Shown here piece after piece: positions 1-10,047 of a stretch of DNA of 22,708 bases. Each line of letters starts with the position of its first letter. Positions within the stretch are counted from its first letter, which is position 1. The DNA comes from Heterobasidion occidentale. Taxonomy: Eukaryota > Basidiomycota > Agaricomycetes > Russulales > Bondarzewiaceae. A program made the translations under genes and the position numbers. The DNA is taken from contig JBCAQO010000153.1 in assembly GCA_039111635.1 (NCBI GenBank), positions 1-22,708 on the forward strand, given 5' to 3'. The notes beneath the pieces were generated by a model. That model saw only the letters and a list, made by a program, of their open reading frames with translations, was not told the DNA's origin and did not search any database.

Positions 1-653
1 ATTCTTGTCTTTGTAAGGCTTTCCAATGGTAGCTTTTGTGGTCGGATCTCACGTCTTGTGGACAGACGTGTACAACAAGATAGACGCAATTAGCTTGGAA
101 CGGATGGACCAGCTGGCCCACGATGACCACACCGTCGTGATCAGCTGTGAGATGGACTTGAAGTGAGCGCGCGGTTGCCCCTAACTCATCGGACGTAGAC
201 TGACCACATACAGCTTGAACTATCTCATCGACCGCATATGGGATGACCTTGGCCTGGTGAAAGTATATACGAAGAAGCGAGGCGCTCATCCCGACTTGGC
301 TGACCCGATCTGCATGAGGAGAGGCTCCACCATCGAGGATGTATGTAATGGTCCACAGATCCTTGGTAGCCAACTTTCGTTACGCATTGGTCTGGTAGGT
401 CTAATGCATTTCCGAGCTCTTTGATTCCATGCTGATGTAGTCTACAGGGTGAGAACTATGGTTCCAGTGTCCATGTAGCAATAGTTGATGACTTTTCACA
501 GGGGAAATCATCGAAATTCTCACCGCACGCACAGAAGGTCGGTCTCAATCATCTGGTACAAGACGAAGATGTTGTTTCGAGTCAGTGACCTCCCATTCGA
601 TACACGGCTATTTTCGGGTACTGACATGCCCATGTTCAGTTTTCACCAAATGA
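1..653 (+). CDS. RBG2: DRG2/Rbg2-type developmentally regulated GTPase, C-terminal part (5' truncated by window edge)
   Basis: Exons 1-12, 66-162, 214-394, 448 (a single base), 502-580 and 640-653. DRG-family proteins are translation-associated GTPases that work with a DFRP/Gir2-type partner. The visible part starts just before the NKxD guanine-specificity motif (VYNKIDAIS, from about 68) and runs through the SAK-equivalent (VVISCEM), the [16 protein letters not shown] segment and the C-terminal TGS domain ([12 protein letters not shown], then GKSSKFSP and QDEDVV), ending IFTK-stop. The YVYNKID and KKRG residues fit DRG2 better than DRG1. Introns are 53, 51, 53, 53 and 59 nt with good branch points (e.g. 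TACTGAC at 619-625). Two oddities: about two bases appear to be missing near 350-358, which breaks the frame between VCN and RSL, and restoring the WGKSS frame needs a one-nucleotide exon at 448. The GTPase G1-G3 motifs lie left of the window. The family is certain; functionality of this copy depends on whether the frameshift is real. Confidence 0.9.
350..360 (+). other. Apparent 2-nt deletion (frameshift) inside the DRG2 TGS region
   Basis: Up to about 349 the DRG2 frame reads through IEDVCN. From 360 on, the conserved [12 protein letters not shown] is only readable one frame over. No intron of usable size fits between them: the only GT...AG pair spans 18 nt (341-358). A loss of two bases, or a gain of one, near 350-358 explains it. 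It may be a sequence error or a true lesion. Confidence 0.75.
395..501 (+). other. Two consecutive 53-nt introns separated by a one-nucleotide exon (G448)
   Basis: Intron A is 395-447 (GTAGGT...CTACAG, with CTGAT as a likely branch point at 432-436). Intron B is 449-501 (GTGAGA...TCACAG). G448 completes the Trp codon begun by TG at 393-394, and the next exon then opens in frame as GKSSKFSP. A single 107-nt intron would leave the frame wrong and would be the longest in the window. Confidence 0.7.
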
Positions 654-1201
654 GTACACGATTTCCGAAATTTTGTATTTTTGAAGCTGTATTTTACTCG
701 TATCGGAGTGAACTTGGAAGTGACGATCCCGGCGACGTGCTAACTGCGAGGCCAGATATGCGGCGAAAACTGCATGATGTCAACAAGATGAATGGTCGGT
801 GGTTGACGATAAAAAGTGTCGAGGAAGAACTTACGGATGACGGTCACTATTCCCACGTCTCCGAGGCGATCTTGTCCACATTTGGCATAGAATAGAAAAG
901 ATTGTACGTAGCCTTGGTGCCTTATGAGAACATCGGCAGAGACTATACGTCTGTTCCATTCAAAGCGACAGGGTGACAGCATGACAGTCCCAGTGATACG
1001 CAGAACTGATCCTACTTATCGCGGCTGCACCACAAACAAGTCACACGTGTGGACATGGTCATCTTCAATTAAAAAAACTGGCGGTCGTCTCACATTGACG
1101 CTGAGCGCTGATGCTCGGCCACCCTTTATCTTCCACATCTGATCTTGACTTCATCATCCTACTTCATCCCACTCCCCCCACCAGACCCACCGTACCGATC
1201 G
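654..1201. other. Intergenic: DRG2 3' flank and promoter of the MBL-fold gene
   Basis: No gene is supported here. Short open frames occur on both strands (for example 740-982 minus), but none shows a recognisable domain, splice support or codon pattern. A perfect E-box-type palindrome CACACGTGTG lies at 1042-1051, about 150 bp upstream of the next start codon. A pyrimidine/C-rich stretch (about 1160-1196) directly precedes the ATG, as is common before fungal start codons. Confidence 0.6.
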
Positions 1202-2909
1202 ATGCCCGAACGACGTACCTCCCAGGATCGAATGCATTCAGCTAATTTGGAGGTCATCTTTCTCGGAACGGGCACTTCGTCGAGCCTGCCACATATAGAA
1301 TGCTTGACTGCAGGACCCGACGATCGTCCGTGCCGGACGTGTCTTTCGACGCTCACTCCAGAAGGGAAGAAGAACATCAGGAGGAATACCTCGGCCGCTC
1401 TGCGAATCAACGGGAAAGATGGGAAGCAGCGGTGCGTGTCTGATTCGGAGTATGGTGTTTGGCCTGATGACTGATGAATGGTCTCGTGCTCAGGACGATC
1501 GTTATAGATGTCGGCAAGAACTTCCAGGCTGCCGCTCTCGAGTGGTTTCCGAAGTATGGCCTGCGAAGAATAGACGCCGTTCTCATCACACATGCACATG
1601 CTGACGGTCAGTAATGGACTTCTTCTCAACTTTCGTGCATCTACTGACCAATCTTAGCCATGAATGGGTTGGATGACCTACGAGGTACCGAACTTTATTT
1701 ATACCTCATGTGAACGTACTAAGCCGATACACAATACACCAGCGTGGACCTTGAACGGAGTAATACAGCCGCACATCGATGTTTACGTTTCAAAGGCTAC
1801 GTTCACCGAGGTCCAAAGATCTTTTCCTTACATGGTGGCGAAGGAGTTCGCATCTGGCGGCGGAGACGTAAGTGAAGCTGTTGTACCCTAATATTCGAAT
1901 TGCTTTCAAACTGCTTAATTCAATTTTTAGGTACCGGAGTTCAAGTGGCATATCATCGAAGACAAGGTTCCATTCGAGATTGAAGGCACAGGCATAGAGA
2001 TCACTCCTTTTGCCGGTGAGCCTGGCCAAGGATCGTTATAAAGATCCATTTCTCACAAGAATCCTCTATCGAATACTTGAAGTGCATCATGGTCGCTTAT
2101 TCTCTGTGGCGCCTCCTCCAGGCTTCATGCCTACACCGGTCGCCACCATGCCATCCACCCCTACGACTACCTCTGGAGCGTCGTCGCCCACACGTCGCTC
2201 ACCCGATCAAAACGCTACACTACTTCCCAAGATCCATCCTTACATTTGCTTTGGATTCAAGATAAATGATGTCGCAGTATATCTCTCCGACGTCTCGCAT
2301 ATTCCCGATGATTCTTGGGCGCTTTTAGAGGAACTCCTCGTTAACGGCCAGAGCGATTCTGCTATACGGCATCCCTACGCCGTCGTTGTGCTTGACTGTC
2401 TGCGACTGCATCCGCACACATCGCATCTTGGGATCAAGGACGCTACCAACATTGCGCGCCGACTTGGCGCACAACGCACCTATCTTACTGGCTTTGGCCA
2501 TGAAGTCTCTCATGACGAGTACGTCACAATCGGAGAGGTCGTGGGAGGTAAAGAAGTGCAGAATGCGAATCTGTCTTCCGTTGAACGGAGAGGTATCAGC
2601 TTGTTGGACAAGGGGAAGTCGATATGGCTTCGTCCTGCGCATGATGGATTGCAGGTGGTTGTGGCAGATAACCGGAAGGTAAAGACAGCACCTACGAATT
2701 TTAAACCTCACGTATCTTATTCTCACTGTTTATTCCTCGTTTCGCATGTAAGTTGTATTGCAATGATCTTTTTCATACGATGTAGAACACAACTTGGCTT
2801 GGTTGCTTTCGGCTCAAAAGCTGCGCGGCAATTTCCGGCCCGCATTGCGAGCGCCTTTGCAGGCCATGCGTTGGTCAATTTGAGGTCTTTAGTGCTGACC
2901 TCAACATAA
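1202..2909 (+). CDS. Metallo-beta-lactamase-fold metal-dependent hydrolase (PhnP-like fungal family)
   Basis: Exons 1202-1431, 1494-1606, 1658-1684, 1743-1867, 1931-2015 and 2083-2909 give 468 aa. The start is ATG 1202; ATG 1232 is an alternative. The N-terminus has the beta-strand plus [10 protein letters not shown] motif, then a Cys-containing segment (CLTAGP...CRTCLS) and [16 protein letters not shown]. The metal-binding signature is [15 protein letters not shown]: HxHxD is present, and the usual following His is Ala, as in eukaryotic members of this family. Further ligands are visible in [16 protein letters not shown] and [12 protein letters not shown] Ser/Thr/Pro-rich insert (about residues 200-230) separates the halves. 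Exon 3 is a 27-nt micro-exon carrying the AMNGLDDLR part of the metal motif. Protein similarity is clear only to about 2678 ([13 protein letters not shown]). The last 77 codons may instead be an unrecognised intron (GTAAAG donor at 2679) plus a short last exon, so the C-terminus is uncertain. The physiological substrate is not known to me. Confidence 0.85.
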
Positions 2910-3055
2910 GACAGTTGTTCTGTTTTGTCGACACTCCACGACATAGTTCCCAGACTCGTGGGTTTAGGTCAATTTGACTCTTTCTTAGCTAGAGAACAGC
3001 ATCTAGAGACAGCAGCTACCGGTTCCCTCTGAAGCTTCCATACCGTTCCGTGATC

Positions 3056-6000
3056 ATGGAATCCCAATTCATACTGGATATAGGTCCCCAACCTTCCACT
3101 CAACCCACTCAGCTTAAGAATCATGTGTGAGCTTGGTGGTGTTGGGTTCGTGCGGCCCCTTGACTGACGTTGCCCGACAGTAGCGTCTGGCTGCATCCTT
3201 TCGTCATTCCTGCCTACATAGTTGTCGCATCGATAGCGCTACTCCTCCTCCAAACTATCTTATCGTACGGACCCCTGAAGAGGCTCCTACGCTCTTCTGA
3301 AAATGAGCTTGTAGAGGCGACAAGAACGAACACGCAAGCGGGCATCTTCTCCGAAACCAAGGAGCATGTGCAACGACTTGGGGGATGGACTATTTTCTCC
3401 TTGAAGCTCGTCAGGCTGTTGTCCGTCATGACCCTCTTGGGGCTGTCGGTAACAACTTTCGTTTTTGACGAGGAAGGACTTTTGAACGGACTGAATGTTG
3501 TCCCGCTCAGCAAGCATTGGGGTAAAGGGCACAAGGGAAAGCATCGAAGTGCTGATGCTCTTTCGTTCACAAGACATGAACAGATTGAGCTCATCCAATG
3601 TTCGACATATGTAAGTCGACACCGCATGAAATGATCAAAATAGCTCATAACTGTGTCCAGCTCTATGCATCCTTCCTCGCTCTTCTCTCTGTCACGGCTG
3701 GGGTGAAGCGTGCTCGTACTGCAACAACGCATCTGGTCGTCATTCTGGGAACCGTTTTTGCGGTATATGCATATCGTGACTTGTGGCCATTATTGACATT
3801 CACAAAAACGCCTTCTGATCTACGCGACGGAACCTTGCTATGGGCCAAATTGGCTGTCCTTGGACTGGTAGCTGTCGTCATACCTTTGACGGTCCCTCGC
3901 CAATATATTCCTCACGACCCACAGGCATGTTGTCATCCCTGAATATGATTACGCGACGGATCTTATGATTTATCCGCAGGAGCCTCACTATAATCCCAAT
4001 CCTGAACAAACGGCGTCTATATTGTCAATGATGCTCTACAATTTCCTCGATCCAGTTGTCTTCTCAGCCTACAAAATCCCTCATCTCTCATTTGAGCAAC
4101 TCCCTCCGCTAGCTGACTACGATTATACCAAAAACTTGGTGCGGAGAAGCTTTCCGGTGAGTGTCAATAAAAAAACCGCATCAATCGCCTGTGCATTCTG
4201 AAACATTCCAGCATCTGGATCTATTCTCTGGAGCTCGGAGGCGCCACTTGTTCTGGGGGCTTATGATAGTATTTCGTGAGCTGCTCCGCGCTCACTCGTC
4301 GTCCGATTGACTATAATGAGTTTAGGTCGCGAATACATAGGTCTGGCGATCATGCTCATGATTAGGGTTGGTATGCCTAGTTCAAGAACGTAGTGCTTTG
4401 CTAAGTCTTCTAATAGACGAACACTTTATTACTTGGGCCTCTAGCGATTTATAAACTCTTGCAGTAAGATTTGGGTTCTACGATTTATCGAGCGTTGGCT
4501 GAGTTTTGGGTTCTCTTAGGTCTTTGGAAATCGATGGGAAAGGCGCTGTCGTTCGCCCATGGGTTTGATTTTTTGGTCTTTTTTTTGGACCTATGATAGG
4601 CACAATCGCGATGCAGCGGTACGTCTTCCTCTCAGTAAGTTCGCTTCATCCTTTAAACGTCTTCTTAGATTGACTTATTCGATAGGGTTGGATTCGTATC
4701 CGCACGGAGGGCATCTTTACCCAGCTGTTATTCGAACATGCTCTGCGAATACGAATGAGGGCCGAGACCGATAAATCGCCTGTGAAGCTTGAGGAAGCCT
4801 CGAGGGATTCCACGGTCGCAGGCAGCACCCCCAATAACGCGTCACTTGAAGAAAGTCGCGGTGGGGACAGTAGATCGGGGAGTGGTGACGGGACAGCTAA
4901 CTCGAGTTTTGTCAGTAATAAGTCCCAAAACAGCAAAGGAAAGCAGCCCACTGGGGACGAGAATGCTGAATTCATCAAGGACGACACCACGGAAGCGGAC
5001 AACCTTGTTGGGAAAATCAACAATCTAGCCTCGGTAGACTTGAACAATACCGCGGATGGGTGCGATTTCTTGCTCTTGAGTACGTTCTTTCAATATCTCA
5101 GAAATTTGTTGTACCTGATATCTGGCGCATAGTCTTGTATCTGCCCCTGCAGATCGTCTTGTGCGTCGTCTTCTTGTATACCATTCTTGGTTGGAGGTGG
5201 GTTGCATCACCAAAACAAAAAGGATGTGATAGACTGAATCAATCTCCAGTGCTTTTGTCGGATTGGCCTCAATGGTCATCCTCTTCCCCTTCCCAGGATT
5301 CATCTCCAATTTGATCAAACGGGCTCAGGAAGAAGGTATCAAAAGGGTAAATCAGTTCAAGGTCTTTGAATAGAAACCAATGACTGACAAACTTCTTAGA
5401 CCGATGCACGTGTGCAGACTGTCACAGAAAGTACGCATAACACATCAGCACATCGTTGAATCTTCTCATCGTTCCACAACTTTGATGCGTTGACTGTAGC
5501 CATGAACGTCTTGCGCATGGTCAAAGTATTCGGCTGGGAACAGAAACTTATCGACAGGTTAGCGGAGAAACGAGACGATGAACTCAACTTCGTCCAGCGT
5601 CGCCAGCTGCTGAACTTGTTGAACAACGTGTTGAAGTAGGCCTAAGCCTCACGTCAATAGCTTGTTTTTTGCTCGATGCTGATACCACCTGCAATAAAGT
5701 GTCATCATTCCTGTCGTCACAATGATAGTCACTTATGTTACACATGTGCGTATTCATCTCTCATTGAATGCGGGGTCTTTCTGACATCTTGACAGACAAT
5801 TATCATGAAGCAGATCTTGGCGCGTAAGTCATACGCGCTAGAAGTTTTCTCACCGTCTTAATGATACTACTCAGCTTCAACTGTTTTCTCTTCAATATCC
5901 GGCGAGTTTCTCTACAGATTCGAACATATTTGCAATACTCATTTACCTGCAGTGTTTGATATTCTGCGAGATCAACTTCGTTCAGTATTTCTTATGATCC

Positions 6001-9000
6001 CGCGTTTTATGCAAGGCTCGTATAGTCTCGTCACATACATTGGATCAAGAGACTCTGATAATTGTGGTCCTTAGCGAAGGTTTCCCTTGACCGGATTACT
6101 GAATTTCTCCGCCAGGTAAACCATCCATCAGTACCCAATGGCTGTCGCTTATGTTTTTCCAGGCCGAGCTTTTGGATTCCTACGCTGAAGATGCAGAAGG
6201 GAAGACAAATAATTCCCTCACCGAGGCACACTCGAATCGGGATGTCATCGGATTCCAGGATGCTACATTCACATGGGCGAACGATAGCTCAGACGACGGC
6301 GCTGTAACTCCGTCGAGGCGGAAGTTCGTTCTGAACATCGAAGGGGAGTTGCTTTTCAAGCGCGGTTGCATAAACATCATCATCGGCCCAACTGGATCAG
6401 GAAAAACATCTTTGTTGATGGCTTTGCTAGGTAAGCTATACAATTCTTGAAGAGAGTGCAGTCGTTGAATAGACATATGAGGCGAGATGCACTTTGTGCC
6501 CTCGGGTCCTGGATCATGGTATAGTCTTCCTCGTGAGGGTGGTGTTGCGTACGCTGCCCAAGAGTCTTGGGTACAGAATGAAACTATCCGAGTAAGTGAT
6601 GTATGTGCGCATCATTGACACAAGTCCTGAACGAAGTCAGGACAACATCCTGTTTGGAGCACCGTACGACGCCGTTCGATACAACAAAGGTCCGTTTCTT
6701 TGTCAGATAGGCTAGATAGCTGCTCACATACGCGACAGTGATCTTCCAATGTGGACTTGAGCGGGACCTTACACTTTTCAAGGCCGGAGACCAGACCGAA
6801 GTCGGTGAAAAAGGACTGACATTGAGGTCATTTCATGTCATCTCTAGTTCATTTTCGAACGGGCAGCTCATCTATCCTTCTTCTTTCTTCTCACTGTTAG
6901 TGGTGGTCAAAAGGTATCCAAATCACGTCGCATGCATATGCGCGGGCTGAATATGTTGATTGCACCAGGCTCGCGTTACTCTCGCACGAGCAATATACTC
7001 TTCTGCCGAAATTGTTCTACTGGATGATGTGGGTTCTTACTACTCGCATTCTATTTAACTATTAACTCGGTTTCTAGGTACTTGCAGCTCTGGACGTACA
7101 CACTGCCCGCTGGATCGTTGATATATGCTTCAAGGGGGATCTCATCCGTGGACGAACAGTGTTGCTGGTCGTGAGTCCTCCCTCTCCTTTGGTCGATGTC
7201 CAGAATACGAATGTGGTGGATTGCAGACTCACAATGTCGCAATGGCGAGTCCTATCGCGAAATACGTGGTCTCCCTCGGTCTCGACGGTAAGGTGGCGAG
7301 CAGTGGATCTGTATTGGATGCACTCGCACATGACAATGTGCTGTCAAAAGAGGTCGCCGAAGAAGTCGTCGCGATCGAGAGGGCCGACACTGAAATAGAC
7401 TCCGAGGAGCCAGAGAACGCGGACAAAAAGGCAGATGGAAAACTCACTGTTGCTGAAGAGATCCATGAAGGCCACGTCAGTTGGGAAGCTAGTACGTTCT
7501 GCAGTGTCGAGACCCTTTGCTTGTAACTGATCGCGTGTGACGGCAGTGAGTCTGTACTTCAAAAGTTTGGGCGGCTCACAGACCACCTTGTTCTGGATCG
7601 TGTTCTTGGGCGGCATAACTTTGTGCGATCTGGCGAATTCTATTCAAACATGGTTCTTGGGCTACTGGGCACAGCAATACGAAATATATCCTCCATCAGA
7701 AGTTCACGTCTCTTTGTAGGTTCAACTCACCATATTGTTCAAGTCATATACTGACTGCTGTTGTTCAGCTACCTGTCCATTTACTCCCTCCTCTTATTGT
7801 TCGCTATCAGCGTGTATTGCATCGGTAATGGTGTATATGTGTTTGGCACCGTACGAGCATCTAGAATCATTCATCGAAGGCTCATAGAGTCCGTGCTTGG
7901 AACAACTCTAAGATGGCTTGACATGACACCCACATCACGAGTCATCACGCGTTGCACTCAGGATATCGGTGCTAGTGCGTCTGACAATTCACATTAACCC
8001 GTCCGTTGTTGACATTCGTATCTTTAGTCGATGGACCAGTTGTAAACAATCTCCTTCGGGTCATTGAGATTTCCGCCACATTATTGATCAAGCTTGCCGC
8101 GGTCGTAGTATTGACGCCAGTATTCATCGTTCCAGGCATCTTGGTATCATTGTTGGGTGGCTGGTGCGGCCAGATCTACATGAGAGCACAATTGTCAGTC
8201 AAACGAGAAAGAAGTAACGCAAAGGCTCCGGTGATAGGGCATTTTGGCGCTGCCATAGCTGGTCTCAGTACGCGTTTCATGCCTAGCTCCCAATGCTTAT
8301 CTGGTCTCATATGCATTCACAGCTTCGATACGTGCCTACGGTGCTCAGGCTGCGTTCCGGCAGGAATCTTATCGACGCATTGATCGCTACACGAGAGCAG
8401 GCCGGACCTTCTACAATCTTAACAGGTTGCTGATGTTGTGAGTTCGCGGACATGAAGCTGACATGAGTCATTCGCAGATGGATTTGTCTTCGGATTGACG
8501 CACTCGGTGGCTTATTCGCGGCAGCTCTCGGCGCGTGGTTGGTCTACGGACCCGGACATAGCGAGAATCTTCCTTCAGATACAGGATACTCCCTCACAAT
8601 GGCAGTGGGCTTTAGTGGTATGATTCTGTGGTGGGTACGCTGCTTGAACGAGTTTGAAGTCAGCGGCAACAGGTATGGCACTATCGTTCACTTTCCAGGT
8701 GCGTTTCTGATCGAGTCCTCTAGTTTGGAACGGATCCAAGCATACATCAACATCGAACAAGAACCGAAGGCAACGAAGGATGGAGTGCCTCCAGCCTATT
8801 GGCCCGCTAGCGGGGATGTCAAAGTAGAAAATTTGTCTGCTCGTTATTCGCAAGTGAGTCATATCCGTGCACCTGTCTATCAGTTTAAGCTAACTGTGGG
8901 TATAGGATGGGCCCAACGTTCTGCACGATATATCATTCCACATCAAATCAGGCGAACGTGTCGGTGTTGGTCAGTGGATTGCATTCATCGCTGAAACATA

Positions 9001-10047
9001 CAGAATGCTGATGGATTACCCAGTTGGGAGAACCGGAAGCGGAAAGGTGATAAGCACGAATAGCCATGACGCGTGACGAACAGCCTTCTGACTATTTTTT
9101 TGATCTCTTCAGAGCTCACTGACCCTTGTCACTTCTTCGTTGTATCTTCACCGATGGCGCCATCTATTACGACGGGCTTCGCACCGATTCGGTCAATCTT
9201 GACTCCCTGCGCACAAACATCACGATCATCCCCCAAATTGTGAGTAGCGTAGGGCCTCGCGGTTTCGTCATCACTAATACAACGCTTCGTAGCCCGAGCT
9301 TCTTAGTGGTACACTGAGGGAGAACCTGGACCCGTTCTCGGAACATGACGATGCAACATTGAATGGAGCTTTGAGAGCTGCCGGGCTCTTTTCACTCCAG
9401 AGCGACGACGATGAAGGTCGCATTACTTTGGACACCAAAATCTCGACGGGTGGGGAAACCTTTCAGTTGGTCAACGGCAGATTCTCGCACTGGCAAGAGC
9501 CATTGTGCGCGGGAGTAAGCTGCTAATTCTCGACGAAGGTTTGTTCCTCTGTCAATTGTTCCTTGTTATCTCACTGACAGACTTTGTTCTCTATTTCCAG
9601 CTACCTCCGCAATAGGTATCTGATTCATGGTTTCTTTCTATCATTGAGACTCCTCCCTCACTAACACACCTTTAGACTACGAGACAGATTCAGTCATCCA
9701 GTCTTCATTGCGCCATGAACTCAAAGGCGATGTAACGTTGATCACGATAGCACATCGTTTGCAGACCATTATGGACGCAGACAAGATTGTGAGCACGTCC
9801 TTTTTCTGACCGTCATTCTAATATTTAAAATGTCATTCAGTTGGTCCTCGACGCAGGCCGCATCGTGAGGCTCAATTCTTTTTTGATTTGAATTAGAATT
9901 CTAACGTTCGTGCAGGTTGAGTTTGACACACCGAGTGCGCTTCTCAAGAACGACAAAGGAATACTGCGGGCTCTGGTCAATGAGAGTGGTGACAAAGAGG
10001 CACTATATGCGATGGTGAAAGGGGAGGGGGAAATAGAGTCTCGTTAA
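3056..10047 (+). CDS. Full-length ABCC (MRP-type) ABC transporter, Ybt1/bile-acid-permease-like, with three lesions
   Basis: I model 40 exons: 3056-3126, 3181-3610, 3661-3924, 3980-4156, 4212-4275, 4326-4366, 4417-4463, 4520-4634, 4686-5079, 5133-5196, 5250-5346, 5400-5430, 5500-5635, 5700-5745, 5796-5823, 5875-5901, 5953-6015, 6075-6115, 6163-6430, 6482-6591, 6641-6689, 6739-6826, 6901-6913, 6969-7028, 7078-7170, 7227-7491, 7547-7715, 7769-7974, 8028-8267, 8323-8425, 8478-8672, 8724-8853, 8906-8969, 9024-9046, 9113-9239, 9293-9538, 9601-9615, 9676-9788, 9841-9864, 9916-10047 (about 1622 aa). Order: TMD0 membrane helices; TMD1 with an acidic/Ser-rich insert (about 4750-5000); NBD1 with Walker [10 protein letters not shown] (residues 787-795), signature SGGQK (884-888) and Walker B ending LLDD; TMD2; NBD2 with Walker A GRTGSGK (1398-1404), signature SVGQR and LLILDEATS. 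NBD1 has Asp where NBD2 has the catalytic Glu, the usual ABCC asymmetry. The likely role is ATP-driven export or vacuolar uptake of organic anions and conjugates. Lesions: in-frame TGA at 4566, +1 near 9123, -1 near 9452. Confidence 0.9.
3925..3979 (+). other. GC-AG intron in the ABCC gene
   Basis: Donor CAG|GCATGT, acceptor CCGCAG, 55 nt. The reading frame joins ...YIPHDPQ to [13 protein letters not shown], the expected ABCC linker sequence, with no GT donor giving the same join. Confidence 0.85.
4566..4568 (+). other. In-frame TGA in the first transmembrane domain of the ABCC transporter
   Basis: The codon after RPWV is TGA, where this family usually has Trp. The reading frame continues with recognisable membrane sequence ([10 protein letters not shown]) to the donor at 4635. 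A TGG-to-TGA change would explain it. No intron removes it. Confidence 0.8.
5902..5952 (+). other. GC-AG intron in the ABCC gene
   Basis: Donor TCCG|GCGAGT, acceptor CTGCAG, 51 nt. It joins FSSIS to [10 protein letters not shown]. The preceding exon (5875-5901) is only 27 nt. Confidence 0.8.
6016..6074 (+). other. Ambiguous intron: possible GC-AG, or GT donor 9 nt downstream
   Basis: Joining at GC (donor GCTCGT at 6016) gives [12 protein letters not shown], which matches the family without insertion. A GT donor at 6025 (GTCTCG) keeps the frame but adds three residues. GTATAG at 6020 breaks the frame. The donor is therefore uncertain. Confidence 0.5.
6901..6913 (+). other. 13-nt micro-exon encoding the ABC signature motif of NBD1
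   Basis: This exon lies between a 74-nt intron (6827-6900) and a 55-nt intron (6914-6968). With the two bases AG from the upstream exon it encodes SGGQK, the NBD1 C-loop. The flanking exons read GEKGLTL and ARVTLARAI, so the motif is present only if the micro-exon is included. Confidence 0.9.
9118..9126 (+). other. Apparent +1 frameshift just after Walker A of NBD2
   Basis: After GRTGSGK the exon from 9113 opens as SSLT, but the conserved [15 protein letters not shown] is in the +1 frame starting from 9126. One extra C in the CCC run at 9123-9125 explains it. The unshifted frame reaches a TGA about 29 codons later. Confidence 0.75.
9449..9456 (+). other. Apparent -1 frameshift before the NBD2 signature
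   Basis: The conserved frame STGG then [16 protein letters not shown] needs one more G in the G run at 9452-9455. As read, the frame diverges and ends at a TAA about 25 codons on. This shift has the opposite sign to the one near 9123, so the total exon length is still divisible by three. Confidence 0.75.

Noticed and set aside
395..501. A single 107-nt intron in DRG2
   Set aside because: It leaves the downstream exon out of frame by one base and would be far longer than any other intron in the window, whereas two 53-nt introns with their own signals fit exactly.
740..982. Minus-strand open frame of 80 codons between DRG2 and the MBL-fold gene
   Set aside because: No recognisable motif, no splice structure and no similarity I can name; it overlaps the likely 3' flank and promoter of genes on the other strand.
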